A stretch of DNA of 64,000 bases from Candidatus Wallbacteria bacterium (GTDB lineage Bacteria > Muiribacteriota > JAQTZZ01): assembly GCA_028687545.1 (NCBI GenBank), contig JAQTZZ010000005.1, positions 89,015 through 153,014 of the forward strand. The letters run 5' to 3'. The notes under the pieces are model-generated. The model did no database searches, was not told the origin of the DNA, and saw only the letters and a program-made list of their open reading frames with translations. A program made the position numbers and the translations under genes. The first letter of the stretch is position 1, and each line of letters begins with the position of its first letter. Below, in pieces: positions 17,083 to 26,408 of the stretch.

Positions 17083-19371
17083 CTACTTTATCCCGTGTTC
17101 AGCCGGTGTGAATATCCCTGTGCCTGCGATCGGATTGACAGCCAGTATGCTTTTAGCTGGAATAGAGGTTGAACCGTAAGCATAAGTATCGTCGCTGAAA
17201 TTGGCGATCAGCTCGAGCTGGCCGTCGAACACTGTTTTCTGCACCAGCCTGTCAGAAGTCAGCCACTGAAAATCTGTCATCTCCGAGAATCCGAAGCGCC
17301 GGTGCAGGGGAGAGAAAAATTTATACTGGCTGATGATATATTCCTTCCAGCTCTCAAATGAGGCTGGATTGAGATGGTACAGCGGCGGGCAGAGATAAAG
17401 GAGCTCTGTCAGGGAATTCAGGCCGGCTGCATTGCTGAACTTGAGGCTTCCGCTTCCCCAGTGATTCATGCTTACGAAGCAGTCGTGGAAGACGATCTCA
17501 TTGAGAGGCAGGCGGAAAGCCGGATCATAGTGAAATTCAAGATAATCATCTTTCAATGGCACATTGAGCAGCATAATATCCGGACCATAAGCCGGATAAT
17601 ATTTTCCTGCGAAATATCTTGAATCCTTGTTTTTCATCTCAGCATCACCCCAACCGATGGAAGGAGTCAGCATGCCTTCCACAAAATGCACTGCAGGCGC
17701 GAAGTATGAACAGCCTCCTTCAGACCCTAACACAACGTTGAATTTGTCGCTGATCCAGCACATCCGGCGGAGTCTCTCAGCTGCGTCATCCATCTGCGTA
17801 TCTGAATGAAGCGGGGCATAATCATCATAGAGCTGGCCGTACGCGTCGCAGTCCATGAAATAAAGATTAAAAGGAGTGCTTTGCATAATGGAACTGACCC
17901 GTTTCTCAAGATATGGACGGGCAGCTTTAGAATTCAGGATATACCCTTTTTTCTGAAATCCCGGCGCTTTTTTTCCGTCTTCTCTGACAACCGGTCCTTT
18001 TTCATAGAGTTCCCGGTCGAACTGGGCAGTGGGCCAGGTGCTGTCTGTGCCTGAGAGAGCAGGGTCATGGATACTGTTGTAGGAGTCATAGGTTCCATAG
18101 AGATATCCCATCCCGACTGCCTGTTTAACGACTTCAGGCCTCTTATCCACCATTTCCCAGCCAGGCACGCAGATCCTGGCTTTGTCGATGCCTGCGTCTG
18201 ACAGCATTTTCACCATCCTGCCTGATGTGCCATAACCCCAGTCGGTCAAGTTTCTGAAACAGCCTGGAAATGCCGTGCAGAGGAGCATGGAGTTCAGGCG
18301 GAGCAGCTCGAACTGATTCAGCTCACTTTTCCTGATCAGAGCCCATTCTTCCTCGGTCAGTGCAAGGTCTGCAAAGGACCGGGCATCGTAAAAATCCGGC
18401 CGCCTGAGCAGTGAGGAAATATCCTCAGCCAGCATGGATTTCATCACTTCGCCTGGTCTTTTGCCTTCTGTGATCCATTTAAGGCAGTCACGCGAATTCC
18501 CGCTCAGCAGTTTGTAAAGTTTATAGCCAGGAGTGTTTTCATGATTGGACTGGGTAATGATTGCACTGGCAAAATCCTGCCATTTACCAGGGAGATCGTC
18601 GAAGGAGAGCAGTTCAGTTCCCCAGACATAGGCATGGATCGCACCCATCAGGCGTTCCACAGCATGGGTTCTGATCAGTTTTTTTGACAGCGGGAAAAAA
18701 TCCCGGTTGCCTATCAGAAGGTTCCGATAACGATATGCCGGAAAAACCGGATTTCCTGGACTTAGTGAGATCAGGATTTTCTGGTGGCTGTCATTCCTGG
18801 CTGGATTGAAATTATGGCCTGTTGAAAGAGAGCTGGATGAACCGAAACTGAAGGCCAGCCGGTTGTGAAAACGATTTTCAAAAATGAAGGTCAGGGTAAA
18901 TTTAGGATTGTACAATCCGAAAAAAGGCATGGTCAGGCCATCCAGCATGTTCCACTCCTCATCAGACAGCCATTTCTGCCAGCGCTGATCAGAGAGCGGA
19001 ATGAATTTGCCTTCCCAGTTCGGCCAGATCAGAGCCTGGAAAGCCTGAGGCAGCGGGATCAATGGGAAATCCAGTACCGATTTTTCGGATGCTGAAAAAT
19101 CTATGGATAAGTCCGGCCCTGACAGGCTGAGTTCGATTTTCATCCCTTTTTTATAAATTATCAAAACATGTCCGGCTGATCGATCAAGAATCTCAGAAAT
19201 TTCCTGCTCCGGTTGAGCCGAAGACAGCATGATTCCGCTTCCTGCCGTGGTTTTCAGTTGAAGGGTGGTTGGATCGAAGTTTATCTCCCAGGAATCACTC
19301 TTTAAGCTGATTTCTTCTCCGGCTGCACTGGAAATCAGAATTGACAGGAATAAGAAAAGCAGGAATTTCAT
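17083..19371 (-). CDS. Large secreted glycoside-hydrolase-like protein
   Basis: 762 residues from ATG 19371, followed by a signal peptide (an ATG six codons earlier is possible). The N-terminal ~250 residues are beta-rich; the later part looks like a TIM barrel with strand-end acids: FMDCDA, then YDDYAP, and GSEGGCSYFAP, followed by HFVEGM. This resembles large retaining glycosidases (GH101 or DUF5696-type) in which an Asp and a Glu are catalytic, but the family assignment is tentative. A shorter paralogue follows upstream in the same orientation. It is probably exported for polysaccharide or glycoprotein breakdown. Confidence 0.6.
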   Translation of the reverse strand: MKFLLFLFLSILISSAAGEEISLKSDSWEINFDPTTLQLKTTAGSGIMLSSAQPEQEISEILDRSAGHVLIIYKKGMKIELSLSGPDLSIDFSASEKSVLDFPLIPLPQAFQALIWPNWEGKFIPLSDQRWQKWLSDEEWNMLDGLTMPFFGLYNPKFTLTFIFENRFHNRLAFSFGSSSSLSTGHNFNPARNDSHQKILISLSPGNPVFPAYRYRNLLIGNRDFFPLSKKLIRTHAVERLMGAIHAYVWGTELLSFDDLPGKWQDFASAIITQSNHENTPGYKLYKLLSGNSRDCLKWITEGKRPGEVMKSMLAEDISSLLRRPDFYDARSFADLALTEEEWALIRKSELNQFELLRLNSMLLCTAFPGCFRNLTDWGYGTSGRMVKMLSDAGIDKARICVPGWEMVDKRPEVVKQAVGMGYLYGTYDSYNSIHDPALSGTDSTWPTAQFDRELYEKGPVVREDGKKAPGFQKKGYILNSKAARPYLEKRVSSIMQSTPFNLYFMDCDAYGQLYDDYAPLHSDTQMDDAAERLRRMCWISDKFNVVLGSEGGCSYFAPAVHFVEGMLTPSIGWGDAEMKNKDSRYFAGKYYPAYGPDIMLLNVPLKDDYLEFHYDPAFRLPLNEIVFHDCFVSMNHWGSGSLKFSNAAGLNSLTELLYLCPPLYHLNPASFESWKEYIISQYKFFSPLHRRFGFSEMTDFQWLTSDRLVQKTVFDGQLELIANFSDDTYAYGSTSIPAKSILAVNPIAGTGIFTPAEHGIK

Positions 19372-19432
19372 GGGTAAATTATATTGCATCAGACATTACT
19401 TATGCAATTCGAAGGAATTCGATGATACGGGA

Positions 19433-21448
19433 TCAGGGGTATGAATTTTCAGCCCGATTCCGCGATTCAAAAGTGAAGAGGGTTTCGCCGGCCGGCTGGA
19501 TTGCCAGTATGCTTCTGCCTGGAATTACACTGGCGAGGTAAACATAGGGGGTTGTTCTGAAGTTTGCGATCAATTCCAGTTGACCGCCGAATCCGGTTTT
19601 CTGCACCATTCTGTCAGGTGTGAGCCAGCTGAAGTCTGTCATGGCTGAAAAGCCCCATTTTTTATGCAGAGGGGAGAAAAATTCATACTGCCTGACTATG
19701 GACTCCTGTCGATTTTCGAATTCCAGCGGATCCAGACGATACAGCGGAGGGCAGAGATAGAGAAGGCTGGTCAGAGTGAGAAAACTCTCGGCTTTGTCTG
19801 AACCCGACCATTCGCGGTGAGTGAGGCTCTCAAAGCAGTCGTGAAAAACGATTTCATTGAGCGGCAGGCGGAATCGCGGGTCGCAATCAAAGTACAGGGA
19901 ATCGTCGATTGAAGAGAGGGTATTATGCATGCCTTCCATAAAATGCACTGCAGGAGCGAAGTATGAGCAGCCTCCGTCTGAGCCGAGTACTGCCTTGTAT
20001 TTATCACGGATCAGGCAGAGGCGTGAGAGTTTCTCCCTTGCGTCGTCCATCTGGGTGGCAGGATGGGCAGGGGAAAAATCGTCATAAACCTGACCTGTGG
20101 CGGCATTTCCCAGAAAATAATGATTGAAGGGGATGTTTTCAGAAATGTTGTCTGCACAGTATTCACCAAAGAGATAACCGATTTGCACTGATTGTTTGAC
20201 GACTTCCGGCCTGACTGCGACCAATTCCCGGCTGGACACGCGGAGAACAGCCCGGTCGATTCCTGCATTCTGAAGCATGTTCAGCATGCGGCTGGAAGTT
20301 CCAAAACCCCAGTCGCTGACCTCTCTGAGACAATCCGGAAATGCCGAATAAAGAAGCAATGAATTCATCCTGAAGATTTCCGGCTCGCTCAGATTTCTTT
20401 TTGACAGCAGGACTCTGGTTTCTATAGACAAAGCTGTTTCAGCGAATGAGCGTTGATCATAAAAATCATCTTTCCTAAGAAGATTGGATAGAGATTCACT
20501 GAGAATGACTTTCATCTCCCTGGAAGGACGTTCTCCAAGTGCGATCCTTTTAAGGTAGGAAGGCACAGGATCTTCCAGAAATGAAGAGATCAGTTTACCC
20601 GGATTCGGGTCTCGAATTTTAGACTGGGACAGGAGCTCTATGGCAAATTTCCGCCATTTTCCTGGTAACACATCATCATAGGAGAGGAGTTCTGTCCCTG
20701 ACAGCCAGGCATGGAGAGCACCTTTGAGCCGTCCGACTGACGGGATTTTAACCTGCTTTTCTGACAGGGTGGCCAGTTCTTCACGGCTGAGCATTTTACG
20801 GTATTTCAAGGCAGGAAGAATCGGATTTCCTGGTCCGGGAGAAATCAAGATCGTCTGAAAGGCATCTCCCTGTCCAGGCTGGAAATCATGGGTGAAGGAG
20901 ATGTTTTCCTGAGGCCCGAAATTGAAGCAGAGCCTGTTATGAAAGCGATTTGAGATGAAATAAGTCAAAGTCAGGTCCTGTTTATACAAACTCCAGAATG
21001 GCATGGTCAAACCGTCCATGGTGTTCCATTTTCTGGCAGACAGCCATTTCTGCCACTGCCTGTCCTCCAGAGGGATGAATTTTCCTTCCAGGTTGGGCCA
21101 GATCAGGGCCTGGAAATTCTGGGGCAGAGGAATCAGAGGGAAGGTCAAGCTATTTTTTTTTGCGGCTGTGATTTCGATGGACAGGTCTGAATCCAGAATT
21201 GTGAGTGCGATTTTCAGGCCGTTTTTATAAGTGACAGAAACATGGTTGGGCGACTTATCGCTGATAGCAGATATTTCCAGAGTGCTCTGTGGAGCTGAAT
21301 AGATTATTTTATAAATTCCTTCCCCAGTGGTGATTGCAAGTGTGGCTGGATCGAAATTGATTTTCAGCCTCTGATTCTGAAGAATCACTCTTTCACCTGC
21401 GATAGCGAAAGCTGCCAGCAGCAGAAAAGTACAGAATGCAGTTTTCAT
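19433..21448 (-). CDS. Paralogue of the secreted glycosidase-like protein, probable active-site loss
   Basis: 671 residues from ATG 21448, with a signal peptide; longer starts exist up to 21511. It aligns with the neighbouring gene along its whole length (shared LIPLPQ-FQALIWPN and NGLTMPF-type blocks and the SYFAPAVHF segment). It differs where the other has candidate catalytic acids: FMDCDA is FLGNAA here and GSEGG is GSDGG. About 60 residues preceding the first motif are deleted. This suggests a non-enzymatic binding role or decay. The two genes arose by tandem duplication. Confidence 0.6.
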   Translation of the reverse strand: MKTAFCTFLLLAAFAIAGERVILQNQRLKINFDPATLAITTGEGIYKIIYSAPQSTLEISAISDKSPNHVSVTYKNGLKIALTILDSDLSIEITAAKKNSLTFPLIPLPQNFQALIWPNLEGKFIPLEDRQWQKWLSARKWNTMDGLTMPFWSLYKQDLTLTYFISNRFHNRLCFNFGPQENISFTHDFQPGQGDAFQTILISPGPGNPILPALKYRKMLSREELATLSEKQVKIPSVGRLKGALHAWLSGTELLSYDDVLPGKWRKFAIELLSQSKIRDPNPGKLISSFLEDPVPSYLKRIALGERPSREMKVILSESLSNLLRKDDFYDQRSFAETALSIETRVLLSKRNLSEPEIFRMNSLLLYSAFPDCLREVSDWGFGTSSRMLNMLQNAGIDRAVLRVSSRELVAVRPEVVKQSVQIGYLFGEYCADNISENIPFNHYFLGNAATGQVYDDFSPAHPATQMDDAREKLSRLCLIRDKYKAVLGSDGGCSYFAPAVHFMEGMHNTLSSIDDSLYFDCDPRFRLPLNEIVFHDCFESLTHREWSGSDKAESFLTLTSLLYLCPPLYRLDPLEFENRQESIVRQYEFFSPLHKKWGFSAMTDFSWLTPDRMVQKTGFGGQLELIANFRTTPYVYLASVIPGRSILAIQPAGETLFTFESRNRAENSYP

Positions 21449-21510
21449 GAAAAAAGCATACAAGAACTGCATTCGTAAGTCCATTTGATTGCGGTTCTGA
21501 AGTGATACCA

Positions 21511-21537
21511 AAATAAAAAAAGGCTCCTGAGGGAGCC
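21511..21537 (-). terminator. Intrinsic terminator after the clostripain-like gene
   Basis: On the minus strand, GGCTCC-CTCA-GGAGCC (21537-21522) is followed by a run of seven T, then ATTT (21521-21511). It lies 25 bp beyond the stop of the clostripain-like gene and separates it from the glycosidase-like pair, which therefore needs its own promoter. Confidence 0.85.
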
Positions 21538-21561
21538 CTTTAAATTATTAAAGACAGGATT

Positions 21562-22983
21562 TCAGTTCAATCCGTAATACTTATGCAGGAAGATATCCCA
21601 GCCTGTTGCCTGGCAGAAATCGATCTGCTGGTATTTTGGTTCAAGCAGCTTTGAATAGAGTTTCACCATTTTCTCCTTAGGAGGCAGCAGGAAGAAGTCT
21701 ACCGCATAGGAACCCTTGTCAGTGCAAGGATTGGCTTTGGCTATGGTGGCGGTATTGAGCGCTTCGATCACTGAGGCTGCTGCTTCCTTCACCTGAGCCG
21801 TCAGCTGCCTTCCTTCGTCATTCTGCAGGAGCACTTCCATGGTTTTCGTCAGATTAGTAAGGAATGAGCCAAGGTCTACATATTCGTAATCATCGGGTTT
21901 GGTTTCATAGATGCCTTCGAAGATTCCTCCGAATTTGGGGCTCATGGTTCTGGCGCTGGTCACTGCAGCGATCACTCCGCTCTTGTTTGCAGAATCAAGG
22001 CCTGCTGTGAGCAGCTCGGATATCTTCTTCATGCCAGGCACTAACTTGGGGATTTCATTCAGATCGAGGCATGACATCTGGAAATCGAATTTGGCTATCT
22101 CAGTGACTTTCTGGTTGGTCTTGCGGACGCTGTCATACATGGCTTTTGCCACATTAAGAGGCGAGGATGCCGGAGCAGAGCTGAGCAGGTCGAGTACAGC
22201 AGGGTCGAAATGAGTCTGCAGCCCGAACAGGCTTGAGATGATGCCCTGAGCTACGCCCACTTGCGAAGTTTCGCTGGCTACCATGTAGTTGAAGAATCTT
22301 GAAAACTGCAGGGAAGTTTCTGCCTGATCCATCAGGCAGGAACGGAAGGCCAGTATGTCGAGCTTTCCGCCGTTGAGCACCTGCTCCAGCACTGAAGTGG
22401 ATTCAAGCAGAGTGATGCAGTCTTTGGAATTCAGGTCATAGCCGAAGGATTTCTGATCCGGAAGTATGGAACCAGGGCCGCTGCCGGAGATCCAGCCTGT
22501 GCCGTGGCCGTTGATATAGAGCATCCTGTGTTTGGCTGGGTATGACATGGCCCATTCCAGGAAATTTTTAAAATTACTCGGATCACCTGTATTGAGATTG
22601 GCCATTTTAGCCCTGACGTTGAGGCTGTCTTTGGTGATGTAATATCGTCTGGATTCCTTCTTTTTTTCAGACATGAAGTCGATCTGGGCTATGATATGAA
22701 CCTGGCCGCCGCAATTGCCGTAAGCGGCGATGTCCATGATCTCAGTAAGCAGGGCTGATTCGAGCTGCTTTTCGATGTCCAGGCAGCCGTAAACCATGAT
22801 GGCCCAGTTTTTCTCGGTCTTCTCAGAGGCAGCGACTGGGCTTTCCTTTTCCAGCTTGGCGAATTTGTTGTCAACAGACCATGGATTCAGATCGTCCAGA
22901 ATCCCCTTCTGAGCCTGCGCTGATACTTCGAAGTTCAAAACAACTGTCAGCATGAAAATCGCGATTAAAACTTTTTTCAACAA
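21562..22983 (-). CDS. Clostripain-like (family C11) secreted cysteine protease
   Basis: 473 residues with a signal peptide. The C11 core is clear: a strand ending NWAIMVYGC, the catalytic histidine in NGHGTGW (H160), and the catalytic cysteine in FRSCLMDQAE (C216), followed by SETSQVG. These proteases of the caspase-like fold cleave after basic residues and are usually self-processed. The terminator downstream and a 300-bp gap upstream suggest a single-gene unit. Confidence 0.9.
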   Translation of the reverse strand: MLKKVLIAIFMLTVVLNFEVSAQAQKGILDDLNPWSVDNKFAKLEKESPVAASEKTEKNWAIMVYGCLDIEKQLESALLTEIMDIAAYGNCGGQVHIIAQIDFMSEKKKESRRYYITKDSLNVRAKMANLNTGDPSNFKNFLEWAMSYPAKHRMLYINGHGTGWISGSGPGSILPDQKSFGYDLNSKDCITLLESTSVLEQVLNGGKLDILAFRSCLMDQAETSLQFSRFFNYMVASETSQVGVAQGIISSLFGLQTHFDPAVLDLLSSAPASSPLNVAKAMYDSVRKTNQKVTEIAKFDFQMSCLDLNEIPKLVPGMKKISELLTAGLDSANKSGVIAAVTSARTMSPKFGGIFEGIYETKPDDYEYVDLGSFLTNLTKTMEVLLQNDEGRQLTAQVKEAAASVIEALNTATIAKANPCTDKGSYAVDFFLLPPKEKMVKLYSKLLEPKYQQIDFCQATGWDIFLHKYYGLN

Positions 22984-23073
22984 AACCCCCCAGGTTCCTT
23001 TTTTTCTTCAGTCAATCATATCCGGATTTTCCTGCTTGGCAAGTGAAAAAGAGTGAAAAAAATGAATTTGAGA

Positions 23074-23253
23074 TTAATTTACAGGCTTCAAGGAAATGCC
23101 GATGTCATTGGCTTTGTTGTAAATCGCGTCTTCTGTTTTGCCGAGCTTCAATCCCATGACATTAATAGGAGTATTCATTTTGATAAGATCTCTCAGGAGG
23201 ACAATATCTTCCTTGGTCCAGGAATTACCTGAATTTTGATCAGATGTATACAT
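23074..23253 (-). CDS. Small SANT/Myb-like helix-turn-helix protein (59 aa)
   Basis: ATG 23253 to TAA 23074. The sequence SWTKEDIVLLRDLI, then NVMGLKLGKTEDAIYNKAND, has the tryptophan-led three-helix pattern of SANT/Myb-like small bacterial DNA-binding proteins. AAAAAGG lies upstream of the start. It lies between the C11 and S41 protease genes on the same strand and may regulate one of them, though this is only positional inference. Confidence 0.6.
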   Translation of the reverse strand: MYTSDQNSGNSWTKEDIVLLRDLIKMNTPINVMGLKLGKTEDAIYNKANDIGISLKPVN

Positions 23254-23302
23254 TGAATCGCCTTTTTCTTTTTATTAATTTTAACAGGAAAAGTCGGCGT
23301 TG

Positions 23303-23476
23303 TCAATTCCTGTTCAGCTGGCGCGGATCAGATAAAAGGCTGGAAAATTCCGGGATCGTAGGCTGGGTCCACTCGAACATCAGATTGATTTTTTCCGATT
23401 TTCCAGTCCTGTATGCTTCCGTGTCTTCCCCAAGCAGCTCGTACATTCTCACCTTAACGGCAGCTTCGATCGGCAT
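23303..23476 (-). CDS. Possible small ORF overlapping the 3' end of the S41 gene
   Basis: Starting at ATG 23476 it would encode 57 residues (beginning MPIEAAVKVRMYELLGED) and it overlaps the end of the S41 protease frame by 23 bp. Composition is protein-like, but no family is recognised. It could instead be the original C-terminus of the protease, separated by a frameshift. Low confidence. Confidence 0.3.
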   Translation of the reverse strand: MPIEAAVKVRMYELLGEDTEAYRTGKSEKINLMFEWTQPTIPEFSSLLSDPRQLNRN

Positions 23477-24965
23477 CTTCCCATCTCTCGAAATCAATCC
23501 CTTCAACTGCTGCCGGGATCTCCAGCCTAAACTGATATGATTCCGGATGTTTCAGCCAGGCTGCGGCCTCTTTTACCGGTTCACTGGAATCAAGCCAGTA
23601 ATCGGGCAGATATCCCACGCCTTCTTCCAATCCCGGTGTCAGGAGAATTTTAGAGGGGATCAGGAATCTGATCCTGGAATTCGGCAATTCATATTCTCTG
23701 ACCTCGCCAAAGGTGGCTACACCTCCGGAGTTTTCGCCCACGATTACGGCATTTGGGATCGACTCGGAATATAACAGAGTATCTTCGCTTGCCGATGCGC
23801 TCCTGCGGTTGGACAGAAACAATGCTTTGCCCTGATAATTTCCGGTCTGTTGTCCGCTGTCGTCTTCCACCTCCCATTGCACAACCGGCTTTTTTTTCAG
23901 TGTTTCCACTTCTTTTCTGGCATTTAAGATTATTTCCTGAATATAATCGGGAGAATTTTCGAGGTCCAGATTCGCCCAGGATTGCATCACAGGAGGAGAA
24001 GACAGGGCGGCATAGTATAAGCGCAAATGAGCGCATCCGTTCAGATTTGTCACGAATTCTTCCGAATAGGTATCAGAACCGCCCTGGTTCGAAAGCAGAT
24101 TGACCACAAAGCAGGATTTGTCCTTGAGAATCTTTCCGTATTCCGCATATTCAGTAAGCTTTTGGTCATATCCGAAGTCGAAAGTGGACACTCTCACTAC
24201 CGGAACTCCTTCGCGCTCTGAAACCGCGAAAACTTCGCCCCCATTATCCGATTCATTGATTCTGCAGTCATGCAGGAACAGTTTCCGATTTCCGGAAGAG
24301 AACCCTATGGTGATGGAATCAATCTTCTCATAAGACAAAGTTCCAATCAGGAATTGCTCCCTGCTGGAAGCAGCGAGAGTCTGGAATAAAAATTTCCCGC
24401 GCTGAGCGTCAGTGACAAGATCTCCGGCAATCACTCCGGAAACCCCGGATTGAATCACCACATAATCGTTCCCCTTCTTTTCCACCAGAAGATCCGAAAA
24501 ACAGGCGTTCTTATGTCTGTAAAAAGTGTGCATTTTGTTTCCGCAGAACGCAAAATGCCCGTCGATTATCCCGGAAAACCCGTCTGCCAAGATTTTTTCT
24601 ATTTCCGCTACTGAGACCCGGTCCACACTTCCGATATAATCTGAGATGTTTTTATAAACCTCCGGGAAATTCACCCCGTGGTTTTCCCAGTAAAACCGGC
24701 CGCTGTAAGCGTCATCAAAAAGACAGTTGATCATCTCCAGATCCTGGAGTGCTTGCTCCCGGCTGAGATAGTCCGGACAATTCTCTGTGGTCAGCTTGGG
24801 GATCGAGAGGAAAATCGTGGGTCTGTACACCAGATCCACATATCCGGTAAGAGCCCCAGGTATCTTGACAGAAGAAAATTTATCGATCGTCTCTGCCTGG
24901 ACAGGATGGAACACGGCCTGCAATGCCAATACACCTGCCAGCAGCAGAGTGGTTGTCCTGATCAT
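23454..24965 (-). CDS. Secreted S41 (C-terminal processing protease-like) peptidase
   Basis: 503 residues from ATG 24965, which has GGGGAGG upstream and a signal peptide after it. The C-terminal half carries the S41 core: a strand, then NRRSASASED (SASAS at 389-393) with the nucleophile serine, and GENSGGVATFG soon after. The first half is helical and lacks an obvious PDZ domain. Such proteases trim or degrade exported proteins or peptides. Its promoter has the three-box design shared with the two beta-propeller genes. An overlapping frame at the 3' end hints at a possible frameshift. Confidence 0.82.
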   Translation of the reverse strand: MIRTTTLLLAGVLALQAVFHPVQAETIDKFSSVKIPGALTGYVDLVYRPTIFLSIPKLTTENCPDYLSREQALQDLEMINCLFDDAYSGRFYWENHGVNFPEVYKNISDYIGSVDRVSVAEIEKILADGFSGIIDGHFAFCGNKMHTFYRHKNACFSDLLVEKKGNDYVVIQSGVSGVIAGDLVTDAQRGKFLFQTLAASSREQFLIGTLSYEKIDSITIGFSSGNRKLFLHDCRINESDNGGEVFAVSEREGVPVVRVSTFDFGYDQKLTEYAEYGKILKDKSCFVVNLLSNQGGSDTYSEEFVTNLNGCAHLRLYYAALSSPPVMQSWANLDLENSPDYIQEIILNARKEVETLKKKPVVQWEVEDDSGQQTGNYQGKALFLSNRRSASASEDTLLYSESIPNAVIVGENSGGVATFGEVREYELPNSRIRFLIPSKILLTPGLEEGVGYLPDYWLDSSEPVKEAAAWLKHPESYQFRLEIPAAVEGIDFERWEDADRSCR

Positions 24966-24990
24966 GTTTCCTCCCCAGTGTTCTAAACTA

Positions 24991-25044
24991 ATAATAACAG
25001 ATTGCTGTAAACCACTCATGATGATCATGTAAAAAGATTGTAAA
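24991..25044 (-). promoter_or_regulatory. Three-box promoter (TTTACA x3) of the S41 protease gene
   Basis: On the minus strand TTTACA occurs at 25044-25039, 25033-25028 and 25011-25006, spaced 11 and 22 bp start to start. Nine bases after the third box is TATTAT (24996-24991), 26 bp before the ATG. Direct repeats one helical turn apart next to a -10 without normal -35 spacing resemble sites of OmpR/PhoB-family activators. The same layout occurs at two other genes in this window. Confidence 0.7.
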
Positions 25045-25174
25045 ATCTCAGTATCCAGCTTTCCCTTATTTCTTTTATCTTCTGGTTGGTATCAGTACCT
25101 CTGGATTTTGACAGAAATCCTCCTAATCTCTATGCTTAATGCAATACATAGTTGATAAAAGAGTATGCTGTAAA

Positions 25175-25960
25175 ATGAAAAAACTGATGCCTGTGATCTG
25201 CATCGCGCTCTGGGCCTATCTGCTCACCTGGGTTCTGCATGAAGGCTTCGCCCATGGCGGGACAGCCCTGATGCTGGGAGCGAAATCCATTTTTCTTTCT
25301 ACCACTTATTGTAATTATGAGAATACGGACTTGAACGAATTCAGGAATCGGTTCGTGGCATTAGCCGGTCCGCTCATCTCGATCGGCACAGGCCTGATTT
25401 TCATCATTGTTTTCAGGAAATTTAATATTCCCGACCCAAACACCAGATTTTTCATCTGGCTGTGCGGCTATCTCGGAGTAACAACCGGCTCAGGCTATAT
25501 GCTGGCTCTTTCGTTCGCTAATTTCGGCGACATCTCAACATTTGTCAGTGGCTTCAGATTAGAATTGCTCTTGAGATTAGCCTTCACAGTCATCGGTTAC
25601 TATGTATACTTCCCGGCTTATCGGCAGGCAATGACAGATTTGGACTGCTTTCTCGGTTCAGATCCTGAGCGCTCCATCCTGGCGAAAAGATTGCTTCTGA
25701 CATCATACATTGCAGGTGCAGCAGGGATCTGCCTGTCTTCTCTGCTCTCACCAGAAGGAGTCAATGTTCTGCTGGCATCTGCGATACCCTCAGCACTTGG
25801 TGGGGGGATCTGGCTGGCGATGGGAGCCCGGTATGCCCATAAATTCAAAGCCCAGAGCCGGACTCCCCGGTATCTGATACACGACAGATTTCCGCTTTAC
25901 ACAGCCCTCAGCCTGGTCCTGATCCTGTATGTTTATATTGGCAGAGGAATCACGATTTAG
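25175..25960 (+). CDS. Polytopic membrane protein with HEGFAHGG motif (M50-like?)
   Basis: 261 residues from ATG 25175; an upstream ATG (25139) adds 12 polar residues. About seven hydrophobic segments are visible. The first contains HEGFAHGG and a later one LAGPLIS, as in intramembrane M50-like metalloproteases, where HExxH and a later loop bind zinc. Here the spacing is HExxxH, one residue longer, so protease activity is doubtful. It is divergent from the S41 gene. Confidence 0.5.
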   Translation: MKKLMPVICIALWAYLLTWVLHEGFAHGGTALMLGAKSIFLSTTYCNYENTDLNEFRNRFVALAGPLISIGTGLIFIIVFRKFNIPDPNTRFFIWLCGYLGVTTGSGYMLALSFANFGDISTFVSGFRLELLLRLAFTVIGYYVYFPAYRQAMTDLDCFLGSDPERSILAKRLLLTSYIAGAAGICLSSLLSPEGVNVLLASAIPSALGGGIWLAMGARYAHKFKAQSRTPRYLIHDRFPLYTALSLVLILYVYIGRGITI

Positions 25961-26080
25961 CGGATGTTTAAAGCAGCACAGGAATCGAGTCAAATTCTAA
26001 GCAGTATAAATGACAGAACTTGATGCATCCTGTATTCTGATAATCATCTGAAACTTTTCCAGCGTGGGAGAGGAGAGAAA

Positions 26081-26398
26081 ATGGCGTCAGAAAAAGATTT
26101 TGTCGAATTCATTGTTGAGCAAATGGAAGGCGCGGGAGCAGTCTCCTGTAAAAAGATGTTCGGGGAATACGGGATTTACTGCTCCGGCAAAATGGTAGCC
26201 CTGGTCTGCGATGATCGTCTGTTTGTCAAGCCGACCAAAAGCGGAAGGGATTTTATCGGCGATCTGACCGAGGTTCCTCCATACCCAGGTGCAAAACCCT
26301 GTTTTCTGATCGAAGACAGATTTGAAGACAGGGAATGGATCAGCGAGCTGATCAGGATTACTGCCCTGGAACTCCCGGAACCGGCGAGGAAAAAGTAA
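26081..26398 (+). CDS. TfoX N-terminal domain protein
   Basis: 105 residues, with GGAGAGGAG just upstream. It covers the TfoX_N fold: KKMFGEYGIYCSGKMVALVC, then FVKPT, and a C-terminal PPYPGAKP segment. Stand-alone TfoX_N proteins are widespread; the link to competence known for full-length TfoX is not established for these. It precedes the nucleosidase gene by 10 bp, so probably one operon. Confidence 0.88.
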   Translation: MASEKDFVEFIVEQMEGAGAVSCKKMFGEYGIYCSGKMVALVCDDRLFVKPTKSGRDFIGDLTEVPPYPGAKPCFLIEDRFEDREWISELIRITALELPEPARKK

Positions 26399-26408
26399 GA
26401 GGTTGATT

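Noticed and set aside
22984..23080. TTTCAC repeats upstream of the clostripain-like gene, possibly like the three-box promoter
   Set aside because: Their period is 10 rather than 11 and the third box and -10 spacing do not match.
25175..25960. Calling the membrane protein an M50 site-2 protease
   Set aside because: The histidine spacing is HExxxH and no clear downstream metal-binding Asp motif is seen.
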